Shown piece after piece: positions 1 to 11,700 of a stretch of DNA of 64,000 nucleotides; positions within the stretch are counted from its first letter, which is position 1, and every line of letters begins with the position of its first letter. The DNA lies in assembly GCA_009760855.2 (NCBI GenBank), contig WPIO01000011.1, positions 742,501 to 806,500 of the forward strand, written 5' to 3'. The translations under genes and the position numbers were made by a program. Origin of the DNA: Cristatella mucedo (lineage: Eukaryota; Bryozoa; Phylactolaemata; Cristatellidae). Below the pieces are notes generated by a model. It was not told where the DNA came from. It was given only the letters and a program-made list of their open reading frames with translations, and made no database searches.

Positions 1-874
1 CAGATTGACTCGGAAGGCGGGGGGGGGGGTTCTGGTTCGGCTTTTTGTAATAGGCCACTACAATTCAGCTTAAAGGCTACACGGGGGATGCCTGTCTGAC
101 TAGTTTTAAAGATATTACTTTCCAGTTTCTGAGTAAGACTATTTCCACTAATGATTAGATGACAGTTGTGTAAGAACTTTATAAAAAATTTTCCATTTAA
201 CCTCAAACATGTGTAAACATTCCTGCACGTGAACCATGGTATCTGGTTCTCTCTAAGCTCATTAGTTACATATCAGGCTGTCGTTTCCAGGCATAGTTAA
301 CTGGTAATCTGCTGACCTTGGGCAGCCTGAAAATCGATCCCCTTACCACTCTAGCCACTTAGCTGACTTATAGCAATGAGTTTTATCTGCTCAATTTGCC
401 AGGTCTTACTTATGCTTATTTTTTCTGACGCATTGAGAGATAAGCAATAGAAAACCCTGCAGCAAGTGTTATTTGAATCATCGCGTAGCCAAAGCTCATT
501 TATTCAAGCATTCTGAAACCTAAAGTGAACAAGTGGGAGCTTTAACAACAGCAGAGCCTTCCAACTCATCCTGTTGACGTCCATCATTGCTGGGCTACCC
601 AAAGAGTTCCTGCAGAACGTGGGAAGAGATGGTAGAGGCAAGGTCTACCCTAATGGGTCGACATGCCTCGCTGTCGTTAAGGTGCTCAGCTCGAACAGAG
701 GTCAAAGTGATTGTATCTGATGACCGAGGTCATGGGCTCGAGCTCCATGGCATATCTAAAGCGCTTGAATAGAGATCGAATTCTATATGGAAGCAATACA
801 AATGAATCGTAGTTTCTTTTTACCACACCATCACCAGACAGCTGGGTCAGAAAATTGGATTGAAATAAAATTCT
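1..874 (+). other. Gene 1 intron 5, anonymous, with a SINE tail at 715-780
   Basis: No exon found. Parts align with 33240-33800 of the other copy. At 715-780 is a short + strand SINE piece with the GGTCATGGGCTCGAG B-box-like block followed by AAAGCGCTTGAATAGAGAT, as in the family A SINEs. Confidence 0.5.
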
Positions 875-1045
875 AGCTGATTAAACAGCCTCTTTTTTAC
901 AGCGACAGAAGAGCCTTTACGGCTATCACCACCGCTTGCAGGTGCGATAAAGGATCGCCCACAGCAAGATCGAACCCATGACCTCGGGATCGAGGTTGTG
1001 AAAGCAACCGCCTTACCTAGTGTGCCATCACGGCTTTTGTGAGAT
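875..1045 (-). mobile_element. tRNA-derived SINE, family B
   Basis: On the minus strand a tRNA-like head (A-box-like block, GTAAGGCGGTTGC, then a GGTTCGATC-type B box) is followed by a tail ending TGTCGCTGTAAAAAAGAGGC. The same head and tail occur at 12474-12645, and the head alone at 34610-34735. Confidence 0.7.
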
Positions 1046-2892
1046 TAGCAGCAAAAGCTGCTGACCGAAGTGATAGACAGTAAAGGCATCACATGCCCAA
1101 ATTAGACAGCCAGTCTTTTTCCAAACCAGTCCTTGAGATACTGTTCCACGTCTGCTCAGATCCAAACACCAGAGTGAGATTAGTCGTACAGATGGCTATA
1201 CTTCAGGCATTAGCCAACTCACAGAGTAAGCTTGAGCCAAACAGAACCACTAAACCCTGGCAATATTTCATGGACTTTAAATGACTCTGTCAGTCTCATA
1301 TTAGCTTCTCTGAGAGGACGATGAGCAGAAGCTGATTGAGCAGCCGAAAGGAAAATGAAGCTTGACCTGCACGTATGAACAGACACATTCAATTGTGTGT
1401 ACATGTATGCACACATCCAGAATCACATGCAGGCAATCCCAGAATGCGACCGTAATGTATAATGACTACCTAGTTGTCTTGTGGAATCAGTCTTATTACG
1501 GAAACTTGCCTCCAACAGCAGCCAGTCCTGCTGACACTTGGGAGCCAGCTATGCAGTAAATTGTATTATTGCAATAAAGTTACCTCTTAGATGGCAACTG
1601 CTGCTGTAGAAGTAACTTCATTCACGTAAGCTGATACTTTTCTATAAAGTCAGGCATAATAAAGGAGCCCACATGATGCATTAATATTTATCGAGATCCC
1701 ACAAGCGAGCAAATATGTTGTTGGCATCTATGCCTATAGTATGACGTCAGCCATTAAGATTCTGTATGCCATCTATCATCAAAAGCATAGAGCTCACAAG
1801 GTCCGGTAGTCTCCTCCACCGTTGCACTAACTAGAGCCCGAATTTGCTTTCAAGGTCGGCTATTGATGTATGTATCTGTGAATGCATCGCCATCTGTAAC
1901 TCCACAACCGTTAGAGGTTTGAGTGGGTGTGACTGAGGCCCAAAAAACACTTCCACTAGAAGTTCATATCATCTCATAGATGCTCTATTGTGTTCAGAGC
2001 CAGGAACTGACACACGCTGTATCAGCACCACACCGGATTCGTGAAAAAAGCTCCGAACTGAAAACGCATGGTGTTTGTAGGGTCGTTATCTTTCAGCTAA
2101 TTACCACAATCCCCTACTAGATGTGTTCGCTTTGCATTCAACGTGCTTGACTTTCAGAAGATACACTAGGTGGTTCAGAATACCCTCGACGTGATGCAGA
2201 CTTCAAATACCTTTCATGGCAAACAAGCCTCGAACATTTTTGGTTACCAAGAAATGCTAGCTTGTTACCTATATCAATCCCTGGCATCGGTCTTGCACTG
2301 CCACCTGTATCTGGGGATTTCGAACTAGTTCAAACACATTTGTTGATTAAGTAGTGAACACTGGCTTTGCTTATCATAAGCCGTCGTTCGATACACGATT
2401 GTATTGGCCTTGCAATCACGTCATTATCAGCACGTAAACGAGTCACCACAGTGTTTCACACCAACACATTTGGTAGCTCTTCTAGGGTGATCAAAAGTTA
2501 GAGGTCTTGGGCAGATGTAAGTCTTATTTTTGTACCACACAGCTATGCTTAGGAACGTGTGAAGGTTGATGCTGCAAATATTAAGAAACTCCAAACATCT
2601 TTAAAATTGCCCAGCGAAAATTGTTAGATGGTTTGCATTCATGTTGAATGCCTGCATGTAAGACAAATAAAGCCACCTTAGACGATGCTCCTGGGAAACT
2701 CATGGCTGGCAGCAGTTCCCAGATGCTAAGTGCTGTGCTGAGTGGTCCAAAAAGCACGAATGCTAAAAACCTGGCTGTCAACATGTTTCCTGCCGAATAA
2801 ATACCCATCGCCATTTTTCTGGTCGTAGGATGTGACGGATTAAAATATCTAGTTGGTCTCAAGGATTGATCCCAAAGCACGTAAGTTAACCG
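1046..2892 (+). other. Gene 1 intron 5, anonymous intronic sequence
   Basis: Blocks at 1050-1340 and 2160-2270 align with 33890-34180 and 34370-34480. I see no exon and no recognisable element in the remainder. Confidence 0.45.
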
Positions 2893-5190
2893 ATTCTAGG
2901 GGGTTTCGACCCCGGTGTTTTAGCCCCCGAAAAGTTGAACCCGGACGGTCCATCAAGGGGATTTTTCAACCACGGTGGATTCAAACCAGGCTTGTCCGAC
3001 CAAAGGGTTCTTCGACCCTACGACGAATCGACTGCAGCAGTTTCGACCACTCCTGACTATTGAGTATGCAGGAATAATAAACAGCTATAACGTTTAATCC
3101 CTTACTTGGCTGTTACAAGACGCACAGCATGTTAAAAAAATAGTTAAACAAGTTTAACTTGTGATCACCTAAAATGTGAATCAACACATGTTTCAATTCA
3201 ATATTCATATGTGCAATTAAGAATGTGACAAATACGCCATGGCTTTCAGGTACGTGGACGCGTTGATGCAGTTGTAAGTGGCTACAGCTCATTCCACACG
3301 TTGCTGCAGCTCACGGTAACGTTTCTTTGTGGGATGCTGTGCACCCGCGACAACTTGCAGCAGTTTGGCCTTGTTAGACTTGATGTATTTCGATATTCCA
3401 TCCAGAAACGTCCACATAGTTGGATGTTGACAGCTGAAGTGTGACTGCAATGTATTTTGTGATCTCTTGCAGATGTTGTTATTTCTGGCAAGTCCACTAG
3501 CCGCATCATTTCTCTTGCTCCAGGTTGGAATATTAAAGAGAGATGATCCGTACCGTTCTCCCCTACCGCTCAGACGGCGTCCTTGAATGTAGGAGTGCTC
3601 GAAATAGGTCACCAGTTCTTCAATGCGTTCGTGTTGAGGCATGTCTTCAACTAGCTCATCAAAGGCGTCTGCAACATCGTTTTCAGGAACAAATGCGAGA
3701 GCTGATAGGCATCTCACAAACTGACAGAATGTTTCATCTGTTTCGTAGGCACTTTTTAGTCTGAGCTCTTGAACTTTACTGAGTACACTTTGCATCAGGT
3801 GAAAATAGCAGCCAGTTATTCTAGCTGCAGGATCAGCGGCTCGCACATCGTTCATTGGCGCCATTTTGAAATCCGTGAGAATGACCTCCAGAGCTCCTTG
3901 CGGCATGAAATTTGTGTTGACGGGCATCAATCTTTGATAAGTTGCCTGCGTCTTGTCAGGCAACAAAGAGTACAGTGCAGCTGGGTTTATGCCCTCATCA
4001 AAGACAAAGTAGAAGGTGTACAGTTGATAGAATAACGCTGGAAAACTTTGAACGTGCCATTGCCTAGCCACTGCTTGGCACGCATCATTGCATCTACAAC
4101 GCTGCGATCGCCCATAACTATAATTCTCGGCCCGTGTATGTCGCCTTGCGAATCATGGAGCACTAAGTTACGAATTTTTTCCGGTATTTCAAAGGTCCCA
4201 ATCGTTGGTAGTGGTGGTAACATCTGCCCGTCGTTTGCTTCACTTGCTACTTTCCTTCTATGCGGCCGAAACGCATGAGACGGCACGTCCTTCTTTGGTA
4301 GGGCCATGAGAACGTGATTAAGTAAGGTCTACATCACAGCTTGACTGGTTGACGGTCGAGCAAGATCTTCATTCATTCACTCTTTCATTTCTCCGACAGC
4401 TTTACGCTCCAATGACTTTGACCGATTTCCTCCATGAGTGTGATCATTGAATTGGTGTAGAACCCTGCAGTCCGGGGTCTTCACTCTCGCCGCACTTCAA
4501 TGACGTAAACTTGCAACATCTCCATACCACATCATTCTTCATAGTCTGCCTGTGGAACCAGTATTCGTGATTACCAAGAAGCAAATTACTCTCTTTCCTC
4601 GTTTCGTCACTCCATATTGCACGGTACCCGCCATTACCACCGTATCGCACATGCATTGGCAGAAGTAGCTAGGTACGCCTACAAAGAGTACAGAATGTGT
4701 CACGTGACGACAATTTCTCGAAAAGCAACATCCATACTTACCCTGGAACAAAGTTGGTTTTCTCTTTCACTCAAGCCACATTACACGGCAGCCTCCATTT
4801 CTCACTCACCAACTGTATATGTGATTTATGATAACTAGGCAAGCAGTACCTATGTGCAGTAAATGCAGCAACATTCCCGGTATTGACACATCCTGCTGGT
4901 TAAATACGGTGGGGCGACGTTGTAACACGTTCGGCAGCCACTTCTGGTACTGATTGTACGTGTTTACACAACATTTTCGTATTAAAACCAAACTACTATC
5001 ATATCACTGAAAGTGATTATGTCGGTCCAAACGTCATGGGTCGAACAATTCTAGAGTGCAAACGCCCATGGGTGAAATGGACACCGATGAATCGTCTGAG
5101 GGGCCAATAATCCTAGGGTCGAATACTCCCTGGGTTCAATCACCCGGGTCGAACACTCCGGGGTCCAAACAGCCGGGCTGGAAAAGTCTG
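2893..5190 (-). mobile_element. Decayed MULE-type DNA transposon with motif-rich ends
   Basis: A minus-strand MULE transposase remnant (3289-4307) is flanked by two GC-richer ends. Left about 2893-3060 and right about 5020-5190 (on the reverse strand) are both built from degenerate copies of TTCGACCC spaced roughly 15-20 nt apart. That arrangement suggests long inverted terminal arrays. The element is absent from the aligned interval of the right duplication copy, so it inserted after the duplication or was lost there. Exact ends and target-site duplication were not resolved. Confidence 0.55.
3289..4307 (-). pseudogene. MULE transposase domain, frameshifted
   Basis: Two overlapping frames together give a MULE transposase core. 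The first (from 4307) runs to WLGNGTFKVF. A shift of one base near 4037-4046 moves to the second, which reads FPALFYQLYTFYFVFDEG, then VILTDFKMAPMNDV and ITGCYFHLMQSV. These are hallmark MULE segments. The first catalytic Asp (usually DGTF) reads NGTF, while the second (TDFK) is present. The N-terminal zinc-binding part expected in autonomous elements is not evident. Frameshift plus lost Asp argue that it is inactive. Confidence 0.75.
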
Positions 5191-5539
5191 GTTACCAACT
5201 TAAACATGTCATCCAACAGGGAAATTGTTTCACTTTCGACCTCCTTCAGTGTTTAAGATAACAAGTCTAGTAAGTAATTATAGGTCAAAGGGCCTTTCAC
5301 ACTGTCGATCAAGTACAGTGACCTTGTCAGCCTTGAGTATTTTCTTAATTCACTGCCAGTGCAAATATTTATAAGCACGGATTCAGTGTATACTGTAGAT
5401 ATGGAACTTCTCTGTAATAATGTGTGCTGGATGCTTTTTCAGTCATTTATTGATTGGTGTTGAATGTCCCATCATTTAATATTGTTTTGGTGTTTGGGAA
5501 CTGCACCACTACCATGCGGCTCTTGATTCTTTATTTTAG
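5191..5539 (+). other. Intron just upstream of gene 1 exon 6
   Basis: It aligns with 34800-35190 of gene 2, including a shared TCAAAGGGCCTTTCA block and the ATTCTTTATTTTAG acceptor tract. No element is recognised. Confidence 0.5.
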
Positions 5540-5708
5540 TGCCCAAGTGGATTTTTCTAGCATGACCATTACAGAATTGGAAAGGTCAAGGAGGCTTCGT
5601 AGGCTTGAGACTGTCTCCACAGCGAAGTCCGAGACTCGACCATTTGCCACGGAATGGAAGTGGTACTGGTTGGATAATGGCAATAAGTGGGTTTTATATG
5701 GACAACAG
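5540..5708 (+). CDS. PARP12: Gene 1 exon 6: end of WWE1 and start of WWE2
   Basis: The acceptor TTTTAG precedes 5540 and the donor GTTAGT follows 5708. The exon enters after two bases of a split codon and ends in phase 0. It encodes the FSSMTI...RLRRLE close of one WWE domain and the EWKWYWLD...WVLYGQQ opening of the next. It is one codon shorter than its paralogue at 35192-35363. Confidence 0.88.
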
Positions 5709-8700
5709 GTTAGTGTGAATCTGCTAGCCGCACTCGATTTTCATGGGTTTTCACACGAGTAGCAGTGCAAATAGTACTTCAATGAACAGACGGACGAAAG
5801 AAGTTTTTCTAGGTTTGCTAGGTCGCCGAAAGCCTTCGAAAGTACGTGGATACACTGCTCTACCGAATAAGATATAGACAGTGCGGCTTTAGCTTGTAAA
5901 ACACATAGATCACTGCTCCACCTAGTATAAGCACTGAGAGTATCATTAATAGTAGTAAACACACAGTTCCGCCCCCGAACCACGGGAAACATTGTCGGCT
6001 GATTACTGAGTATAATGCGAATTCTTGAATAATATCAGCGAAATTCTTTATCCACAAAGGACCTCTTCCGTTTCTAACCTAAACAAAGAGTATGGCTAGG
6101 ATGTACATTTTCTGCTATTTTTAGAAGCCTTTGATGGTGCCGATTACAAGGTCTTGATCTTATCTTATCTTAGCTCTTTTCATCCTACTACAGCAATATT
6201 GGCACTGCACTGCAATGATTATAATCATGTCTCAGTTGGAGATTTTGGCATTTTGAGCAGTCATGAAAAATATCTACCATAAATATTTTTCAGTAAACTG
6301 GTTACAGTCATCAATAGAGCCTTTAAAGTACTGAGTCTCTTCATTCTGTGGCTCCAGCCTATCTCTCAGATCTACTGCCCCACCAGGCCGAGCATCGTAC
6401 CAGCTGCTTTTCGGAATCCAACAGTATACCGATACCTCGTACAAACCTCAAATCCTTTGGAGACCGTGCATTTAGTTCGTATGCTCCCAAAGCCTGGAAC
6501 TCATTCCCGACTTGCATCAGAACATCCACTGACCTGACCACATAAACTTGACTTAAAAACACACTATATAGGAGAGCATTTAGTGGGTCCCTATGATTCG
6601 TCCTTCATGTGCTTATGCATGCTGATACTGTGCATGCTGCCACTAACCACACTTGCATGCTGACCCTGTGCATGTCACCCCTAGCAAGGCTATTCATGTT
6701 GTTTATCAAACATGACATTACACACCATTCAATCGCGTTTCCCCTTGCAGCAAATGCAAAGCGCCTAGAAAGAGATTGAGTTCTCTGAGGGCACTTTATC
6801 AAGTGAATTATTATTAAAATTATTATTATATTTAATAGTAAACACAAATGACCAGTCATTTCATGTTTCTGTCGTAATCAAAATATGAAGTGCATATCTT
6901 ATATGTGTAAGACCAATTTAATAACTATGGGTAAGCCTAATATACCCTAAAGTTCCAAGACCTCACCCTCAAGATTGATTCATCTTTATTACCAAGTGAC
7001 ATCCTCCCATGATCTCAAATCGCTTTACTATAACCTGGCTTTTTAGTGGCATAGGCCATGCTTGGACAAAAGTACCTTAACATAACTAGTCCATGTCCTT
7101 AGCATAGTGCTATCTATTCAACAAACTATTAGACTCAAAACTGTTCAGCACCAACCCTTGCATGCAAAAGCTCTCATAGGGCCTCTCAGAGTACAGCTGA
7201 CTACATGCTCAATGCCTAGGCCATATTTGCCTCACTTCTACTTGTCACGGGCTATTATATTGTCTAACCATCGATTTTGCTACCAGTTCGTAGTCATTAT
7301 AAATCGTGAGCTGCAAATAATGATCTGGAAGTCTTCATCTGGCTGATCAAACATGCAGCCGTTTCAGCAGCTTGTCTTGCCGTTAGATCTCACATATCAC
7401 CGCTTCCTTTGGAGCTTCACCGGCTACCTATGCTGCATCGACTGGACTTCAGAATCCTCTCTGTGGTCTACAGGCCACTTCATTTGCTTGCGTAGGCCTA
7501 GTTATCCGATCTCCTGAACCTCAGCTGTGCTATTTTGAACACGTTGACTGGCTTGCAGTTGTCTAACTGTCCCTTGCACTACGTTGAGATTTCTGTGTGA
7601 TCAAATCTTCACGTCGTTTTTACCGGAAGTGTAGAATTCGCTTCCAGCTTTTATCTAAAGATGCGATTACTTTGCAACGTTTAAGTCTTAGCTAACGATG
7701 ATTAATTTTCATGGCTTTCCCTGTGTCTAAAAGAGCTCGAATTTGTGTTCCTGTTTGCTTTCGTGCTTTTCTGCACATAATAATAATAATATCAATTTCA
7801 TAATAAATATTGCTCACCTTTCTCATCCGCTCAAAGGACTTGCCTTCTTTGTTTCTGTTTTCTTCGTATTATTGTCTATGCAGACTAAGTGCATACGACC
7901 AACCGACTAATGGCGGCATCGCACCTTATGCTAAGCAGGTCCTGATTTGTGTAGCATATCCGAGGACAGCTCATAAATAGTCACAGCAAAGATAGCAGCA
8001 GCATACCCGAAGGTATCACGGAGAAATCGGGTACAGGTCCACACCACGCTAGGAGTCGCCAGAGGCCGCTCTCTTGCGCCGGGACGAATGTTATCGGGAG
8101 GTTCTAGTTGAGCTTGAAATATTCCTTGCCGTTAGCCTTTTGGTTGCCATCTCTCTTGCAGCAAGTTGTGAAAGCCCCATTCGAGATTTGGTTCGCAACA
8201 GTACTATACTAACCCTTCGGTTTTGCTATTAAATGATACTCTATGTTGACTGCTTTCAGGGATCTTCGGGTGCTAAGCCGAACACTGACAGCTTTGTCAT
8301 TGAAAAATCTTATCAGGACTTCATCGATGTAAGTGGTTCGAGGGAGCTGAAATTGAAGACTGATTCTTTTGACTACATTATAGACTTCAAGCAGCTCAAC
8401 CAAACGAATTTAAAGACAATGGTTCAGCGACCGATTTTCCGCCGGCCATCCAGTTTTGTTACTGAAATCGTCTTTGAAAACATGAAACGGTATGTTGGCA
8501 TCACTCTGTCGGTTTTCCAATTTTTGAATTACACTTGGTTTGCCCATAATCGGTAAGCTGGTTTTGTTATTATTAATTAAGAAAGTTTGCTGCCATCCGT
8601 CTGCAGATATCATCAATAGATGCAGCAAGGGAGTCAAGAACATTTAACATGCTCGAGGGCTAAGGGGGGATCAACGCATAGGTGCAACCGTGTGTTATAT

Positions 8701-11700
8701 GCATAGAAGAGAATGCTTAAATTGTGAAAAATAATCACATCGGCGAGAGGGAGAGTATACAGTGTAGTAAAAGCGGACCAAGCCTGGAGTCGTAAGGCAT
8801 ACTGTGCTTAAGTGGGTCATTGGACAACGCTCTCCTGCTTACATTAATACTCTGGAGTCTCCTACAAAAACCAGCTGAACTCATACGTTGAAATTTAATA
8901 GCTAGCTAGCTAGTAAGTCGCCTTAGTTATAGGAAAATCGAGTGTGATTCATAAATTGGAAAACCTAACACTCAAAATTGGCTCTTCCAGCACATATCTT
9001 GCATAATCTGCATGCAATCTAGGTTTCATATGCCGAAGCGACCTTTCATTCGACTACAAAACGGCATTACAGTCAAGTCAGCCTACTTTCAGCTACTGAA
9101 AATAGCTAAAATGTGTGCCTATTCAGACAAGGATGCTACAACTAAATGGGCCCATGCATTTGTGACAACCCATCTCTACTTCTGCTGTCAGTTTTATGAA
9201 GGTTCCTTCATTGTTTCCCACAAAGCTTACCCATCATATATACTCCCCCATCATACTAAGCATCGTACTACCTTGCCATTTTAACCTGATTGTTTGCCAA
9301 CACCTCATACGAGCCTGGTTTTCATTGTGCATGCTTCTTTTGCAGCTAATGTAAAGTGTATGAAAAGAGATTACGTTCTCTAACCTAAGGGTTATAGACG
9401 CATGCATTATTTTTATAGAACCTAAACCATGGTAGGGCAGTGCCAGCTGTGCTAGACAAGATGAAAGGCTAGTGAGGACTTGATGATCGATATTAGCAAA
9501 TACTGCCATAGGATCGAGCAAACAAGCAGAGAGACTTAGGTGTAGCTATGCACAGAATGGTACGAACTACTTACTAAGTTCTATTGTTAGGTAACATAAT
9601 GCAGATTAAAATAAAACGTTCATTTAGCTACAAGAGCTCGTGAAATCATTACCATACTTATAGTGAAGCCGTTGGTCACAAGTTGGTTGGTGGTAACATG
9701 AGCATATAGATTTCTTGCACAGAAAATTGAAATGAGATTAGACAAATCCGTGATAAAAGAGGACGTGGTACCAGTTGGAGGAGGGATGATATATTACTGC
9801 CAACATTGGCAACTTGTAGGAGGGATTCAAATAAGAGATTCAAAAGACTACTTGGAGAGGACTGCCAAAAATAATAGCTTAAATTGAGGTAGAAACGTTT
9901 GACAATGACGTCTTCTCCACCAGCATAGCTTGTTCTAGGGCAGTGGTTCTCAATCATCCTAATGCAGAAACACTTGATTACAGTTTCTCATGTTGTGGCA
10001 ACCCCCAACCATAAGATTGTTGTGTGCGAAATGTGGAAATGCGTGTTTTCCGAAGGTGTTAGGCGACCCCTGTGACGCCGGGCATGAAACTACGAAAAGC
10101 CTGTCGGGGTTTTCGCTTAAGTTCGGTATAGCATTGATTTTAGATTAGTTTTGGTCGATAGTCAACAACTGATGTAGCATCTGCCCAGAAGGGGTTATTG
10201 AAATGAGTTATCGTAAGTAACTTTAAGTAGAGTTTTGACCCTCTTTTCTACTTTGTCCTCCTCCTTTGCATTTTTAGCCATTCTTTCACGTTCTTTATTC
10301 TTCTCAATTCATTTGCTTGAGAGTTCAAGCAGGTCTTAAGATATTACTTGGACAGCCTGATAGCTCCTGGAACTGTTCGGTGCAATATAAATGATTGAGT
10401 GAGACGGGTTACTTTTATTGCTGCTGATATCGGTAAGCTAGGACTAGTGCTATACATTTGGAAGCTCACATCATGTATTCTGCATTTCTCTTATTGCTTT
10501 AGCCTGGAGTCAGATTCCGTGCAGCTCTGCTTACCATTGAGGGATATTTAATATTGCCGGTCGTAATTGTGTTGAAAGTTACATTGGATTGCCTTCCAAA
10601 GTATATCCACAGGTAAAGATGGATAGAGAGTGAGAGGGCAACCTCTAATATATAGAGGGCTATCTCAAAAAGTTTGTCAGATATTGTGCCGTGTCTTACG
10701 CTTTTCTCATTTGCCATAGCTGTGTATCATGGCCTCCTATGGGATGTATAATTTATTAAAAATTACCAAAATAATATGTGAAATAAAGCAACAGAGACCA
10801 GAATAATGTATGAACCAAAAGACGCAAGAAGATAGTTATGCCTTCTATTCTGGTGCACATATGCATCCTACATAGAAAGGGATCCTACGGGTACCAGATA
10901 TATTTGAAAGCTAATCTAACGAGATAAGCTAATGTAAATAAAAATAAAAATATATAATTATATACTAACAAGCTAAGCTAAAGTCCTTCTAATAACGTTT
11001 GCTTAGTAGTACCTTTAACTGACTTGAGATTCTTGAAAGACTGCCTTCTGCTACGATGCTCCTAAAGTCAGTAACTCACTCCCGACTGACATCAAGACAA
11101 GTCTTGACTTAAGATATAAAAAGCAGCTGAAAACCTTCTTATTCCCCACAAGCTTGGCTTTGTGTATATGAATTGTTCTTTGTGCATGCTGAAACTCTCT
11201 ATGTTCTCACTGCCCAATCGACAGCCTTTGTTTCGGCCACATGCAAAGTCTTTAGTAAGAGATTTAGTTCTCCTAGGGTGCTTTATAAGTGCTTATATTA
11301 ATGCCATTATTGTCAGTACGACACCCTAGGTAGGGTGGTTACTTTTCACGACCTCATTCAAGTTCGTTGGTTTAAATTCTGTGGTGGGTGATTGCTGCTT
11401 CAAGCAATAGTGATAGTCCTAAAGGTTCTTCCGCTGCTATACAAAAAGGGGTTGTTAAATCGGCAAGTATTTCATTTTATTTCTTTAGGAAGAAGTGGCT
11501 GCCAGGTAACAGCTTCAGCCTACCCGTGGAGTGGCTGGTTGCTTCGCCTGGCAGTGATGAACAATACCAGCTGGTCGAGGTGTGTTTTCAGCAAGAAATG
11601 CATTGTATTACTAGTGCATTGCATACGATTTAATGAATACTTAAGCATTGGTGCATTTAGTATCCAGCCCGTCAAATGCTCACTCTGCTCGTTCTGAGTT

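Noticed and set aside
1-5539. Missing N-terminal exons of gene 1
   Set aside because: The region aligns with the intron before exon 6 in gene 2, and no CCCH or WWE-start exon is present, so they should lie left of the window.
11388-11697. Two overlapping 81- and 101-codon frames as separate genes
   Set aside because: Only the 91-nt stretch 11489-11579 is conserved in the paralogue with matching splice sites; the rest is intron.
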